Below are positions 1 to 8,220 of a stretch of DNA of 64,000 nt, in pieces. Within the stretch, counting starts at the first letter, position 1. Each line of letters begins with the position of its first letter. The stretch spans positions 1 to 64,000 of the forward strand of contig NZ_JASPJX010000011.1 of assembly GCF_030232585.1 (NCBI RefSeq), read 5' to 3'. Made by a program: the position numbers and the translations under genes. Source of the stretch: Corynebacterium sp. MSK008. Lineage in GTDB: Bacteria > Actinomycetota > Actinomycetes > Mycobacteriales > Mycobacteriaceae. Under the pieces are notes generated by a model. It searched no databases and was not told the origin of the DNA. It saw only the letters and a list, made by a program, of their open reading frames with translations.

Positions 1-2
1 CT

Positions 3-1427
3 AACCGCCTAACCAAACCCCCAACTTCATACCGAGCCGAAAGCACAAACGGCTACACCACTACACGGGACTTGACCAAGTATGTGTGCGCGTTAGGCAA
101 CTCAGCTCGTCTTCATGATGAACCAGCAGGCTACCTGATCTGGGGTGTAAGTGATACGCATGAAATCGTAGGCACTTCGTTCCAATGGGAGATAACGAAA
201 GGCAAAGGCAACGAAGACCTATTCCCTTGGTTGCAGCGTGTGGTCTCCCCCACGCCGACGATCTCCTTCGAATCGGTCACAATCGAAAATAGAACCGTCG
301 TACTCCTCCGGATTCCGGCTGCCCTTTCGGCCCCTTATGCCTACGATGGAACCCGTTACTTCCGACAGGGCAGCTACACAAAAAACTTAATGGACTTTCC
401 AGATCGTGAACGCGAGTTGTGGAGGAAACTCAACCAGTTCGAGTTTGAAACCAGCAACGCCGCGGAAGGCCTCGAGCCCGAAGAGATCACCTCCCTTCTC
501 TCCTCCGAAGCTTTCTTTATCAACCGGCCCGAACTGCCACGCAATGTTGGTGGCGCCCTCATCGACACAATGCGAGCAGCGGAGGCGATTACATACTCCC
601 ACGAATTGGGCTGGTGTATTCCTGCCTGGTCTGCTCTGATGTACGCGCGCTCACTCAAATCCTTCCCACACCTCGCCGGCTTAGCCCCTCGCGTGATGCA
701 CTTCGGTGACACATCGCGGACGCAACTCCAACGAGAATGGGAGTTTGACGAGGGATACGCCGCCTCGTTTAGCGAGATCGTGACCTTGGTGAACACGTTA
801 AAACCCGGTGGAGAGACTATCGATCCAAGCGGACGCCGAATTGAAACCCCGCTGCTGCCCACTGTGGCATTTCGCGAAGTATTTGCGAATGCGCTCATGC
901 ACCAGGATCTGGAACAGCGCGGCCAGTACTTGACCGTTGAGATTTTCAGCGACCGCGTGGAAGTAACCAATCCTGGTACACCGTTGGTCGATCCTCAACG
1001 TTTTATTGACTCGGCTTCTACCACTCGTAATGCACACCTCGGCGAAGCGCTTCGCCTCGCACACTTCGTAGAGCAACGCGGAAGCGGCTGGGACAAGATC
1101 GTTGCGTCGCTGGAGAAAGAGCACTTTCCACCGGCACTCATTCGCGCAAACGGCACAACCACCGTCACACTGAGCGCCTACCGCCCCTTCAACCTAATGA
1201 CTACGGATGAAAAGATCGAAGCCGTCTACCAGCATGCGTGCCTCGGGTTTCTGGATAATCGCGCTATTACTAACGCATCAATACGGCATCGCTTCGGACT
1301 CAGGGATTCGCAGGCCTCCCAGGCGACCCGACTTATTAACGCCACGGTAGACAAAGGCCTCATCCGGCTCTACGACCCAGATGCCGGACCACGCAACCGC
1401 CGTTATGTCCCTTTCTGGGCTGAGTAG
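3..1427 (+). CDS. AlbA-type/ATPase regulator-like protein, 5' end outside the window
   Basis: The frame is open to the window edge, so the true start lies upstream; the first candidate inside is a TTG at 72. The N-terminal part has the NSA...GYLIWGVSD...IVGT pattern of AlbA_2 (Schlafen-like) domains. The middle-to-C-terminal part has FANALMHQD, DRVEVTNPG and a late GSGWDKI motif, typical of the HATPase_c_4 domain that follows AlbA_2, and a helical winged-helix-like tail ends the protein. Such proteins are usually annotated as putative DNA-binding/ATP-binding transcriptional regulators, and many sit in accessory DNA. Its target is unknown. Family assignment is from motif recognition; function is inference. 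Confidence 0.75.
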   Translation, partial: NRLTKPPTSYRAESTNGYTTTRDLTKYVCALGNSARLHDEPAGYLIWGVSDTHEIVGTSFQWEITKGKGNEDLFPWLQRVVSPTPTISFESVTIENRTVVLLRIPAALSAPYAYDGTRYFRQGSYTKNLMDFPDRERELWRKLNQFEFETSNAAEGLEPEEITSLLSSEAFFINRPELPRNVGGALIDTMRAAEAITYSHELGWCIPAWSALMYARSLKSFPHLAGLAPRVMHFGDTSRTQLQREWEFDEGYAASFSEIVTLVNTLKPGGETIDPSGRRIETPLLPTVAFREVFANALMHQDLEQRGQYLTVEIFSDRVEVTNPGTPLVDPQRFIDSASTTRNAHLGEALRLAHFVEQRGSGWDKIVASLEKEHFPPALIRANGTTTVTLSAYRPFNLMTTDEKIEAVYQHACLGFLDNRAITNASIRHRFGLRDSQASQATRLINATVDKGLIRLYDPDAGPRNRRYVPFWAE

Positions 1428-1559
1428 TTTTCTTGCTCCGTAACCGAAAAAGGGCGCCAGCACAGGCTTAGAACCCCTTCACAAACTCCCCTACCTGCGG
1501 AAATGTTTTATTGCCTGTTTCTTGCTTCTCGGGCGCGTTTTAGGTTGGATCCGCCTCTC

Positions 1560-1830
1560 CGGCTCCGAGGCGTCGAAGCCGACAACCTCCCCGGCGTTGC
1601 GCAGGCGATGGCGAGCCCGTTCATGGTGACCTGGATTGTCTTGGGCACGAGGAAGGTCTCGCCACCGGCGTTAGCCGGCTGGGAAGCGCTGTGCCCGACC
1701 GAGACAACCGCGCTGATCAGCCCAGTCTCGCCTTCCATCCCCAAACGCCACCCCTCCCGTAGTCTCTGGGTGCTGCCTACGCGTCACCAAACGACTGCGC
1801 ATCCGACAAGTACAGGGGTGACGCTCGATC
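1560..1830 (-). pseudogene. Decayed fragment of dnaE2 C-terminus
   Basis: No intact gene occupies 1428-1852. Read on the minus strand, one frame gives VTRRQHPETTGGVAF (about 1788-1744) and the next frame gives GMEGETGLISAVVSVG (about 1740-1693). These match ITHRQHPATAGGVTF and GMEDETGLINVVISVG near the C-terminus of the intact DnaE2 at 14589-17765, in the right order but split by a frameshift. Similarity fades towards 1560. The fragment is therefore a relic of the OB-fold end of an error-prone polymerase gene, presumably left by duplication or insertion. It carries stops and is not expected to be functional. Confidence 0.7.
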
Positions 1831-1852
1831 CCAGCTATATTTTTCCGCTACA

Positions 1853-2467
1853 TCAGAGCTCCACTACCTCATCTGAATTATTGGAAATAAACGCAGAATG
1901 GGTGGCTACGACGACTACTGCGCCTTTCTGAGCAAAATGGCGTAGATGTTTGAGAACGAGTTGCGCATTTGCTTTATCGAGGGCTCCGGTTGGCTCATCT
2001 GCTAACACTATTTTCGGCTGCGCGAGAATGAGTCGTGCCAAAGCGATGCGTTGTTGTTCACCACCAGAAAGTTCGCTCACCGTTCGCTTCTCGGATCCGC
2101 CAAGTCCGACTTCATTCAGCGCCGACTCCATTGTTTTGCGGGAGACGCGGGGGACAGCGATCTTGATGTTCTCCATCACAGAGAGATCGGAGACCAAACC
2201 GTAGTCCTGAAACAGATATCCGACGTTTGATCGCCGAAATTTGCGACGTGCGCGCGAATTCATAGATGCGATGTCGAGCCCCTCGAACTCGATCGTCCCC
2301 GAATCCGGCGTGGTCAGCCCACCTAACATATTGAGCAAGGTTGTCTTGCCGCTGCCGGAGGGCCCTGTGAGCGCCGTGATTCGACCTGCCCTAAACGTGG
2401 CTGTGAAAGCTTGCAAAACCGTCCGCTCGCCAAATGCGCAGGATACGTTGCTTACCTGAATTGTCAT
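1853..2467 (-). CDS. ABC transporter ATP-binding protein of a lactococcin-972-type locus
   Basis: A 204-residue ATPase subunit. Walker A GPSGSGKT is at 35-42, a Q-loop FQDYG at 86-90, the signature LSGGEQQR at 133-140, Walker B IVLADEP at 153-159 and a switch histidine near 190. It is shorter than average but complete and resembles the MacB/LolD-like subfamily. Its start overlaps the permease stop by 4 bp, so the two are translationally coupled and form one transporter. Together with the bacteriocin-like peptide upstream it probably exports the peptide or protects the producer; which one cannot be told from sequence. Confidence 0.85.
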   Translation of the reverse strand: MTIQVSNVSCAFGERTVLQAFTATFRAGRITALTGPSGSGKTTLLNMLGGLTTPDSGTIEFEGLDIASMNSRARRKFRRSNVGYLFQDYGLVSDLSVMENIKIAVPRVSRKTMESALNEVGLGGSEKRTVSELSGGEQQRIALARLILAQPKIVLADEPTGALDKANAQLVLKHLRHFAQKGAVVVVATHSAFISNNSDEVVEL

Positions 2468-4452
2468 TGCGGTTCCCTACCTCCTCTTGCATCCCACCGC
2501 GAAGCAGCTTTGAGCATCAACCCCACAGAAACCATGAACCATACTGCGCCGAAACCTACTACTGCGACGATGGTGGATGGCGACCATTGATTTTCAAACC
2601 CGATACTCCAGGTTGACGGCACGCGGCTCTCGGCTTGAATCCAATGATCGCGAACCTTATAAAGCAGCCAACCAATCGTGGCTAGGAAGAATGCAACTTC
2701 GATAGCTACTGCTTCTTTTGCAACCCACCAAGGGCTTCGCCCACAAACATAGGCAACGTGGATTTTGCGCCGGTAGGTGACGCGAAAAGTAAGGACCGTG
2801 GCTCCGACCAAGACCGTCACAAGCAGGACTGATGCAAAACCATTCAGCCCCCACAGAGCCACATTCTGCTCGGCGGTGCGAATGCTCGCCTGCCATGAGT
2901 CTTCACGCGGTCTAAAGAAAGCAAGTGAGTTCCCGGTAGCACCCTTCAACATTTGCGAAGGCACGTCAGGGGAGACAGTTAGAAGGACTTGCTGGGATAC
3001 CTTTGACATCAAGTTGTGGTCACCCAACGGAGCGAGGCCACGCGGGAGTATGACGAGAATCGGGTTATCGACTTGCGGACGGTAGTTAACGTCATAGGTG
3101 AATACCGAGCCTAAGCTGCAACCGTCCCGCCACTCTATGTCGGGCGCTGGTTCATTGGCATAGCCGGCCTCGAACTCGAGCGAATCCTCGATCACGTTTC
3201 TCGAGTGCACAGACAACTCTCCCGGCGAGCAGACCGTCACTACAGCACCATCCAACATCGACACTCCCGCCTGTCGCGCGAATTCCTGGTTCGCTAATAG
3301 AACTGGTGCCTCTAGTTCCACGGGCCATGTAATCCAATAAGGATCAACGAGGAGTACGTCTCCCGCCTCGTCGGCAACCCGGAATGGCGCTGCGGTCTCT
3401 GTATCTGACCAGTCTTCGAAGGCCGTGTTGACGTTCAACGCCAACTCTTGCGGCCCACGGTGCGCATCCCACATCCCCTGCAAGCGGTGACGCGCCTCGA
3501 GTTCCGCAGAAAACCCAACCAAGGTTGCAACCACACTGAGCGCAGCAACCAGGGTCACTCCGCGGACTGCAGTCAGGGCATATAGCATTGGCCGCGCGTG
3601 GATCTTGCCCTTGATGGATTGCGGTATCGATGTCCTGCGAACCAGAAACTGCCCACCTAGGTAGCCAACGAGCAAACACACAGACAGAATCACGCTGATC
3701 GTGAAATACATTCTCCAAAATACCCAGCTCTCCGCCCACCCGTTGTAGACATAAAGAAGGCCAGCAACAATCAGGGGGCTTCCGAGGTAGGCGATCGTAA
3801 GCGCAACGCTTTGGCGCTGAATTTCAATACGGGTCGTTTCTGCGACGCTGAGTCCAAGCAGTCGATGAACACCGACCTCCCGCGAGCGGGCAAGGACATG
3901 GCCCGCGCCTAGTACCAGACACAGGAGCACAGATAGGATCAGCAGAATGGGAATTGCCGAAGATGCAAAGATTTCGGAGAAGTAACTGGTAAGAGGCTCC
4001 GCGTCGAGCCCCTGTTCGGCTAACCACCGCAGCAAGTGTTGCTCGTCCGTCGCAGACCCTTTGATATGGAGAGGTTGCCTTGGATCAGAGTATGGAAAGT
4101 CTTCCAGCGGATAAAATATGTCAACTTCCCCACGTTCAAAGCGCGGCCGTTCCATCCGACCGCCGTCAGGCGGAAGCGAGGATGAGTAGACTCGTTGCTC
4201 ACCACCAGAGACAGCGAGCGACGAGTAGTTAATCGCGATATCGAAGTCATTGCTTCGCGCAAACTCGGCCAGCTCGGTATAGAAACTCGCACGCTCCGAA
4301 GCGGTGCGATCTGATTCCACCTGTACCCCGTACTCACCCAGGTGGCCATCGATCGCTGAGTAAAGCCTCGCGCCGAGGAAAGCCACGGTAGTCGCCAGAA
4401 TGGCCGTGGCGAATATCCCCACGGCTAATAGGCCTGATTTCAGAAGAGACAT
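2464..4452 (-). CDS. Bacteriocin-associated integral membrane permease (DUF1430-like)
   Basis: A 662-residue membrane protein with an N-terminal membrane anchor (about 7-30), a large extracytoplasmic region, a central group of hydrophobic segments (about 165-330) with a LLGLSVAETTRIE FtsX-like stretch, another extracellular region and a C-terminal pair of segments (about 540-655). This architecture is that of DUF1430 permeases linked to lactococcin 972 bacteriocins. The ATG lies only 4 bp after the precursor stop and the gene overlaps the ATPase gene by 4 bp, so the three genes are one transcription unit. The role is export or immunity; family placement is from overall organisation, not from a search. 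Confidence 0.8.
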   Translation of the reverse strand: MSLLKSGLLAVGIFATAILATTVAFLGARLYSAIDGHLGEYGVQVESDRTASERASFYTELAEFARSNDFDIAINYSSLAVSGGEQRVYSSSLPPDGGRMERPRFERGEVDIFYPLEDFPYSDPRQPLHIKGSATDEQHLLRWLAEQGLDAEPLTSYFSEIFASSAIPILLILSVLLCLVLGAGHVLARSREVGVHRLLGLSVAETTRIEIQRQSVALTIAYLGSPLIVAGLLYVYNGWAESWVFWRMYFTISVILSVCLLVGYLGGQFLVRRTSIPQSIKGKIHARPMLYALTAVRGVTLVAALSVVATLVGFSAELEARHRLQGMWDAHRGPQELALNVNTAFEDWSDTETAAPFRVADEAGDVLLVDPYWITWPVELEAPVLLANQEFARQAGVSMLDGAVVTVCSPGELSVHSRNVIEDSLEFEAGYANEPAPDIEWRDGCSLGSVFTYDVNYRPQVDNPILVILPRGLAPLGDHNLMSKVSQQVLLTVSPDVPSQMLKGATGNSLAFFRPREDSWQASIRTAEQNVALWGLNGFASVLLVTVLVGATVLTFRVTYRRKIHVAYVCGRSPWWVAKEAVAIEVAFFLATIGWLLYKVRDHWIQAESRVPSTWSIGFENQWSPSTIVAVVGFGAVWFMVSVGLMLKAASRWDARGGREPQ

Positions 4453-4455
4453 GCT

Positions 4456-4608
4456 CTAGCCCACATCTGTAGAGCCATGAAGAACTCTGTTGTGAAAGTA
4501 GTGGCCGTCGATGTTAGCCGTCGTCGCCACAGCAATACCCGCGCCAGCAAAGGTCGACGCTCCCGCCCGAACTACACCACCGATGCGGTGTCGATTTTGA
4601 ATTTTCAT
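4456..4608 (-). CDS. Short lactococcin-972-like bacteriocin precursor, possibly truncated
   Basis: A 50-residue peptide starting at an ATG preceded by a strong GGGAGGAAT ribosome site. Residues 10-31 form a signal-peptide-like hydrophobic stretch ending near ATTAN. The remaining residues include HYFHNRVLHGSTDVG, resembling the SNYYH...HGSTV core of lactococcin 972 peptides. Family members normally continue for several tens of residues after this core, often with Trp-rich and Gly-rich segments, so this one stops early. It directly precedes the permease. It could be a defective remnant, a very short family member, or a leader for the transporter operon. Longer upstream starts exist but lack a ribosome site. 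Confidence 0.55.
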   Translation of the reverse strand: MKIQNRHRIGGVVRAGASTFAGAGIAVATTANIDGHYFHNRVLHGSTDVG

Positions 4609-4661
4609 GATTCCTCCCATCGGCAGATATTCAGCGGCGGAGGGGCTCCCACCGTATGACA

Positions 4662-4706
4662 ATTATCAAACCCGAGATTTTGTTACACAAGTAGGAGAAC
4701 CTACTT
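4662..4706 (-). promoter_or_regulatory. Promoter and palindromic operator of the bacteriocin operon
   Basis: On the minus strand a -10 GATAAT (4667-4662) lies 17 nt downstream of a -35-like TTGTGT (4690-4685). Immediately upstream and touching the -35 is a perfect inverted repeat AAGTAGG-4 nt-CCTACTT (4689-4706). The region is AT-rich compared with its surroundings. The position suggests a regulator binding site, but the regulator is not in the window. The transcript would have a leader of roughly 50 nt before the precursor. Confidence 0.5.
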
Positions 4707-4734
4707 TTTATGATTTAGCACACTACGGGCCGTT

Positions 4735-4890
4735 AGGCCCTGCCACCAACGACGCAGAGCTGGACGAGATCTTCAGCCCGATCGCCAAGGACCTGCATGG
4801 CTACGCCCAGGCCATCGACACGAAGCCCCGGGAAGGTGTCGTGCGCGAGCCTTCGCTTATCGACGAGCTCCGCCCTCAACTCCCCTTTCC
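4735..4890 (+). pseudogene. Coding-like remnant upstream of metY
   Basis: This stretch has the strong third-position G/C pattern of genes here and reads GPATNDAELDEIFSPIAKDL and onward to LIDELR in one frame, then loses coding character. There is no plausible start and no domain I can name with confidence. It contains one copy of the GCYTATCGACG motif (4855). It is probably the remains of a gene lost next to metY. Confidence 0.3.
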
Positions 4891-5017
4891 GTTCTTCCCA
4901 ACGCCCCAGTTCATGTGTGCCTTCTCGGTCCATCCCCATGGCTCTTAGACGCACGAAAACCCGCCTCGGTTCCCCCACAGATTTATATTCAGCCAAACTC
5001 ACAGCCCACACCCCATA

Positions 5018-5059
5018 TAGACCGCTTGGTACACAATGGCAGACAAAGCGGACTAGATT
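5018..5059 (+). promoter_or_regulatory. metY promoter with McbR-like box
   Basis: TAGAC-N6-GTACA at 5018-5033 resembles the McbR operator TAGAC-N6-GTCTA known from Corynebacterium glutamicum methionine genes (8 of 10 bases). A -10 TAGATT at 5054-5059 ends 7 nt before the ATG, so the transcript is probably leaderless; there is no ribosome site. The same TAGAC-N6-GTACA arrangement recurs before metQ. Confidence 0.5.
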
Positions 5060-5066
5060 GCACCTC

Positions 5067-6401
5067 ATGACGAACTCGAAGCAGAAGTACGACAACTCCA
5101 ACGCCAGCGAATGGTCGTTCGGCACCCGCTCCATCCACGCCGGCCAGCAGGTGGACCAGGATTACGGCGCGCGCAACCAGCCGATCTACATGACCACCAG
5201 CTACGTCTTCGACGACGCCCAGCACGCGGAGAACCGTTTCAACCTCTCGGATGCGGGCCCGATTTACACCCGCCTGACCAACCCGACGCAGTCCGCGCTG
5301 GAGGACCGCCTCGCCTCCCTCGAGGGCGGCGTGGCAGCCACCGCGTTCGCCTCCGGCATGGCCGCGGAGACCGCCGCGATCCTCACCCTCGCCCAGGCCG
5401 GCGACCACGTGGTCACCTCCCCGCGTCTCTACGGCGGCACAGAGACGCTCTTCCAGCACACGCTGCCGAAGCTGGGCATCGACTTCACCTTCGTGGAGAA
5501 CCCGGACGATCCAGAGAGCTGGCAGGCTGCGGTCAAGCCGAACACGAAGGCGTTCTACGGCGAGACCTTCGGCAACCCGATCGCGGACGTGCTGGACATC
5601 CCGGCGGTTGCCGAGGTCGCCCACAACAACCAGGTCCCGCTGATCGTGGACAACACCATGGCCACCGCAGCGCTCGTTCGTCCGCTGGAGCTCGGCGCTG
5701 ACATCGTGGTCCTTTCCACCACGAAGTTTTACACCGGCAACGGCGCGGCCATCGGCGGCGCAATCGTGGACGGCGGCACCTTCGACTGGACCGTCCAGCG
5801 TGACGGCGAGGACGTCTTCCCGCTGTTTACCACCCCGGACCCGGCCTACCACGGCCTGAAGTACGCGGACCTCGGCGCGCCGGCATTTGCGCTGCGCGCT
5901 CGCGCTGGCCTGCTGCGCGACACGGGTGCAGCCATTTCCCCGTTCAATGCCTGGGTGGCGCTGCAGGGGATCGATACGTTGGCGTTGCGCGTCGAAAAGC
6001 ATAATGCGAACGCGAAGAAAGTCGCCGAGTTCCTGAGCACCCACGACAAGGTGGCCAAGGTCAATTACGCAGGCCTGGAGGGCTCGCCGTACAAGGCCAC
6101 GCAGGAGAAGCTGGGCCTGAAGTACACCGGTTCGGTGCTCTCCTTCGACATCGCGGGCGATCAAGACGACAAGACCGCGGCCTGGAAGTTCATCGACGCG
6201 CTGAAGCTGCACTCCAACCTGGCCAACATCGGCGACGTGCGCTCGCTGGTGGTCCACCCGGCTTCCACGACGCACTCGCAGTCCGACGCCGAGGGCCTCG
6301 CGCGCGCCGGCATCACACAGGCCACGGTGCGCCTGTCCGTGGGCATCGAGGACGTCGAGGACATCATCGCGGACCTCGAGCACGGCTTCGCGGCGGTGTA
6401 A
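5067..6401 (+). CDS. metY: O-acetyl-L-homoserine sulfhydrylase
   Basis: A 444-residue PLP enzyme of the Cys/Met metabolism family. It converts O-acetylhomoserine and sulfide to homocysteine in direct sulfhydrylation. Family motifs seen are the N-terminal TRSIHAGQ, the YTRLTNPT segment, a substrate/cofactor segment VDNTMAT and the PLP lysine in STTKFYTGNG. The ATG at 5067 is chosen because the homology begins shortly after it and a TAGATT -10 box ends 7 nt upstream. Longer in-frame extension exists but is non-conserved. The stop is directly followed by the metX ATG, giving a metYX operon as in other corynebacteria. Regulation by an McbR-like repressor is likely from the operator. Confidence 0.95.
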   Translation: MTNSKQKYDNSNASEWSFGTRSIHAGQQVDQDYGARNQPIYMTTSYVFDDAQHAENRFNLSDAGPIYTRLTNPTQSALEDRLASLEGGVAATAFASGMAAETAAILTLAQAGDHVVTSPRLYGGTETLFQHTLPKLGIDFTFVENPDDPESWQAAVKPNTKAFYGETFGNPIADVLDIPAVAEVAHNNQVPLIVDNTMATAALVRPLELGADIVVLSTTKFYTGNGAAIGGAIVDGGTFDWTVQRDGEDVFPLFTTPDPAYHGLKYADLGAPAFALRARAGLLRDTGAAISPFNAWVALQGIDTLALRVEKHNANAKKVAEFLSTHDKVAKVNYAGLEGSPYKATQEKLGLKYTGSVLSFDIAGDQDDKTAAWKFIDALKLHSNLANIGDVRSLVVHPASTTHSQSDAEGLARAGITQATVRLSVGIEDVEDIIADLEHGFAAV

Positions 6402-7538
6402 ATGCTGGCTGCGGAAGGCGAGCTGGGCACCGTCGCCATCGGCGACGTCCACACCGAAGCAGGTGCGGTGATTCAAGATGCGCACATTGCTTATCGACGG
6501 TGGGGCGTCCCACGCGGTAGCTTCAACGGCAAAAACAACATCTTGCTGGTCGAGCATGCGCTCACCGGCGACTCCGACGCCGCCGACTGGTGGTGCGAGG
6601 CCATCGGCCCCGGCAAGGCGCTGGACACCGACGAGTGGTGCGTGATCTGCACGAACTCGTTGGGTTCCTGCTACGGCTCCACCGGGCCTGCCAGCGAGCA
6701 CCCGGACGGCGGCGTGTGGGGGTCGCGCTTCCCTGCCATCACCATGCGCGACATGGTGCACGCCGAACGCGCCTTCTTGGAACAATTGGGCATCAGCCGT
6801 GTCCACGCCATCATCGGCGGTTCCATGGGCGGCGCGCGCACCCTGGAGTGGACTTTGCTCTACCCCGAGGCCGTGGACTACGCGCTGGTGCTCGCGGTTT
6901 CCGCCCGCGCCAGCGCCTGGCAGATTGGTATCCAGTCCGCGCAGATCACCTCCATCACCCAGGACCCCGACTGGCACGGCGGCAACTACCACTCCACCGG
7001 TTCCGCCCCGAACGCCGGCCTGGCCGCCGCGCGCCGCATCGCGCACTTGACCTACCGCGGCGAGCTGGAGATCGACGAGCGCTTCGGCACCTCCGCCCAA
7101 CCCGGCGAGAACCCCCTCGGGCCCTTCCGCGAGGACGGCCAGCGCTTCGCAGTGCAGTCCTACCTGGAACACCAGGGCAAGAAACTCACCGAGCGTTTCG
7201 ACGCCGCCAGCTACGTCACCCTCACCGAAGCCTTAAACCGCCACGACGTGGGACGCGACCGCGGCGGGCTGAACAAGGCCCTGGCCTCGTCGACGGTGCC
7301 GACCATGATCGTGGGCGTGGACACGGACATCTTGTACCCCTACCACCAGCAGGAACACCTCTCGCGCAACCTGGGCAACCTGCTCGCCATGGCGAAGCTG
7401 TCCTCCCCCGTCGGCCACGATGCTTTCCTCGTGGAAGCCCGCCAGATGGATCGGATCCTGCGCAACTTCATCACCCTGACCAAGGAGACTCCGTCCGCGC
7501 GCGAGGTCGCAGCGGAGCGCGGCGCCTACGACATCTAG
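6402..7538 (+). CDS. metX: Homoserine O-acetyltransferase
   Basis: A 378-residue alpha/beta-hydrolase-fold acyltransferase supplying O-acetylhomoserine to MetY. The nucleophile is Ser141 in GGSMGG; the triad is completed by the aspartate in VGVDTDILYP and the histidine in PVGHDAFL. The LLVEHALTGDSDAA segment and the GSCYGSTGP segment are typical of MetX. The ATG abuts the metY stop with no gap, so translation is coupled. The 3' end overlaps the convergent phosphoesterase gene by 4 bp. One GCYTATCGACG motif copy lies in the gene (6489), read as AYRR. Confidence 0.95.
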   Translation: MLAAEGELGTVAIGDVHTEAGAVIQDAHIAYRRWGVPRGSFNGKNNILLVEHALTGDSDAADWWCEAIGPGKALDTDEWCVICTNSLGSCYGSTGPASEHPDGGVWGSRFPAITMRDMVHAERAFLEQLGISRVHAIIGGSMGGARTLEWTLLYPEAVDYALVLAVSARASAWQIGIQSAQITSITQDPDWHGGNYHSTGSAPNAGLAAARRIAHLTYRGELEIDERFGTSAQPGENPLGPFREDGQRFAVQSYLEHQGKKLTERFDAASYVTLTEALNRHDVGRDRGGLNKALASSTVPTMIVGVDTDILYPYHQQEHLSRNLGNLLAMAKLSSPVGHDAFLVEARQMDRILRNFITLTKETPSAREVAAERGAYDI

Positions 7539-8200
7539 AGGTCGATGATCTGCACCTCGGAGCCGTCCGAGGTGGCCAGGTAGGCCCTGCCCATGCCGAC
7601 CCAGCCGGCAAACGGGGCGCTGGAAAGCGTGATGCGCTCGTGCACATGCCCGAACAGCCAGGCGCCGTACCCGCAAGCCGCGAGCTCGTCGCGGGCGCAC
7701 GGCAGGCATGGGTTGTTGGAGTACTCCCCCGTCACCGAGGTGTGTAAAAGCCCCAGGTTCGGCGCTTTCTCCACCGGTGCCGGGAACTTTGCGACGAGCT
7801 CACGCGGGTCCCGGTCCACCTCCACCGCGGCGGTGTGCAGCGCCCACCCACCAGCCCGGATGGTCTGGGGCTCAGCGCCTGCGACCACCACCCCACCCGG
7901 AATGACCCCAGATAGGTCGTGGTGCACGTCGTGGTTGCCAGCGACGAACACGACGGTGTCGAACAGCTCAAGCCCGCGCTGGAAAAACCGGGTGACCTCG
8001 CTATACGTGGCGTCGGTGAACCGCTTGCGGTCGATCACGTCGCCGAGCATGACTAAATGCCGCGCACCCGCCTCCGCGCCGCGGTCAAGCGTGTCCAGGG
8101 CCCAGTCGATCCCGGGGCCGGTTTTCTTGTCGCCGTGCTGCTTGCGGCCCAAGTGGATGTCGGCGACAACGAGGATGGGATCGGCTGCGTGGTTGGGCAT
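7535..8200 (-). CDS. Metallophosphoesterase
   Basis: A 221-residue calcineurin-like phosphoesterase. The metal-ligand motifs appear in order: DIHLG near 14, GDVID near 53, GNHD near 93 and GHVH near 190. The set resembles the nuclease domain of SbcD/Mre11, but the protein is shorter and lacks the extra domains, so the substrate may be a nucleotide or other phosphoester. It is convergent with metX and separated from the next minus-strand gene by only about 20 bp, so it may be cotranscribed with the hypothetical gene upstream. Confidence 0.8.
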   Translation of the reverse strand: MPNHAADPILVVADIHLGRKQHGDKKTGPGIDWALDTLDRGAEAGARHLVMLGDVIDRKRFTDATYSEVTRFFQRGLELFDTVVFVAGNHDVHHDLSGVIPGGVVVAGAEPQTIRAGGWALHTAAVEVDRDPRELVAKFPAPVEKAPNLGLLHTSVTGEYSNNPCLPCARDELAACGYGAWLFGHVHERITLSSAPFAGWVGMGRAYLATSDGSEVQIIDL

Positions 8201-8220
8201 GGTGCAAGGATATCCGCGGG

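Noticed and set aside
4989-7172. A 727-codon open frame on the minus strand opposite metY-metX
   Set aside because: It is antisense to two recognised genes, has no homology pattern and is explained by the strong codon-position GC bias.
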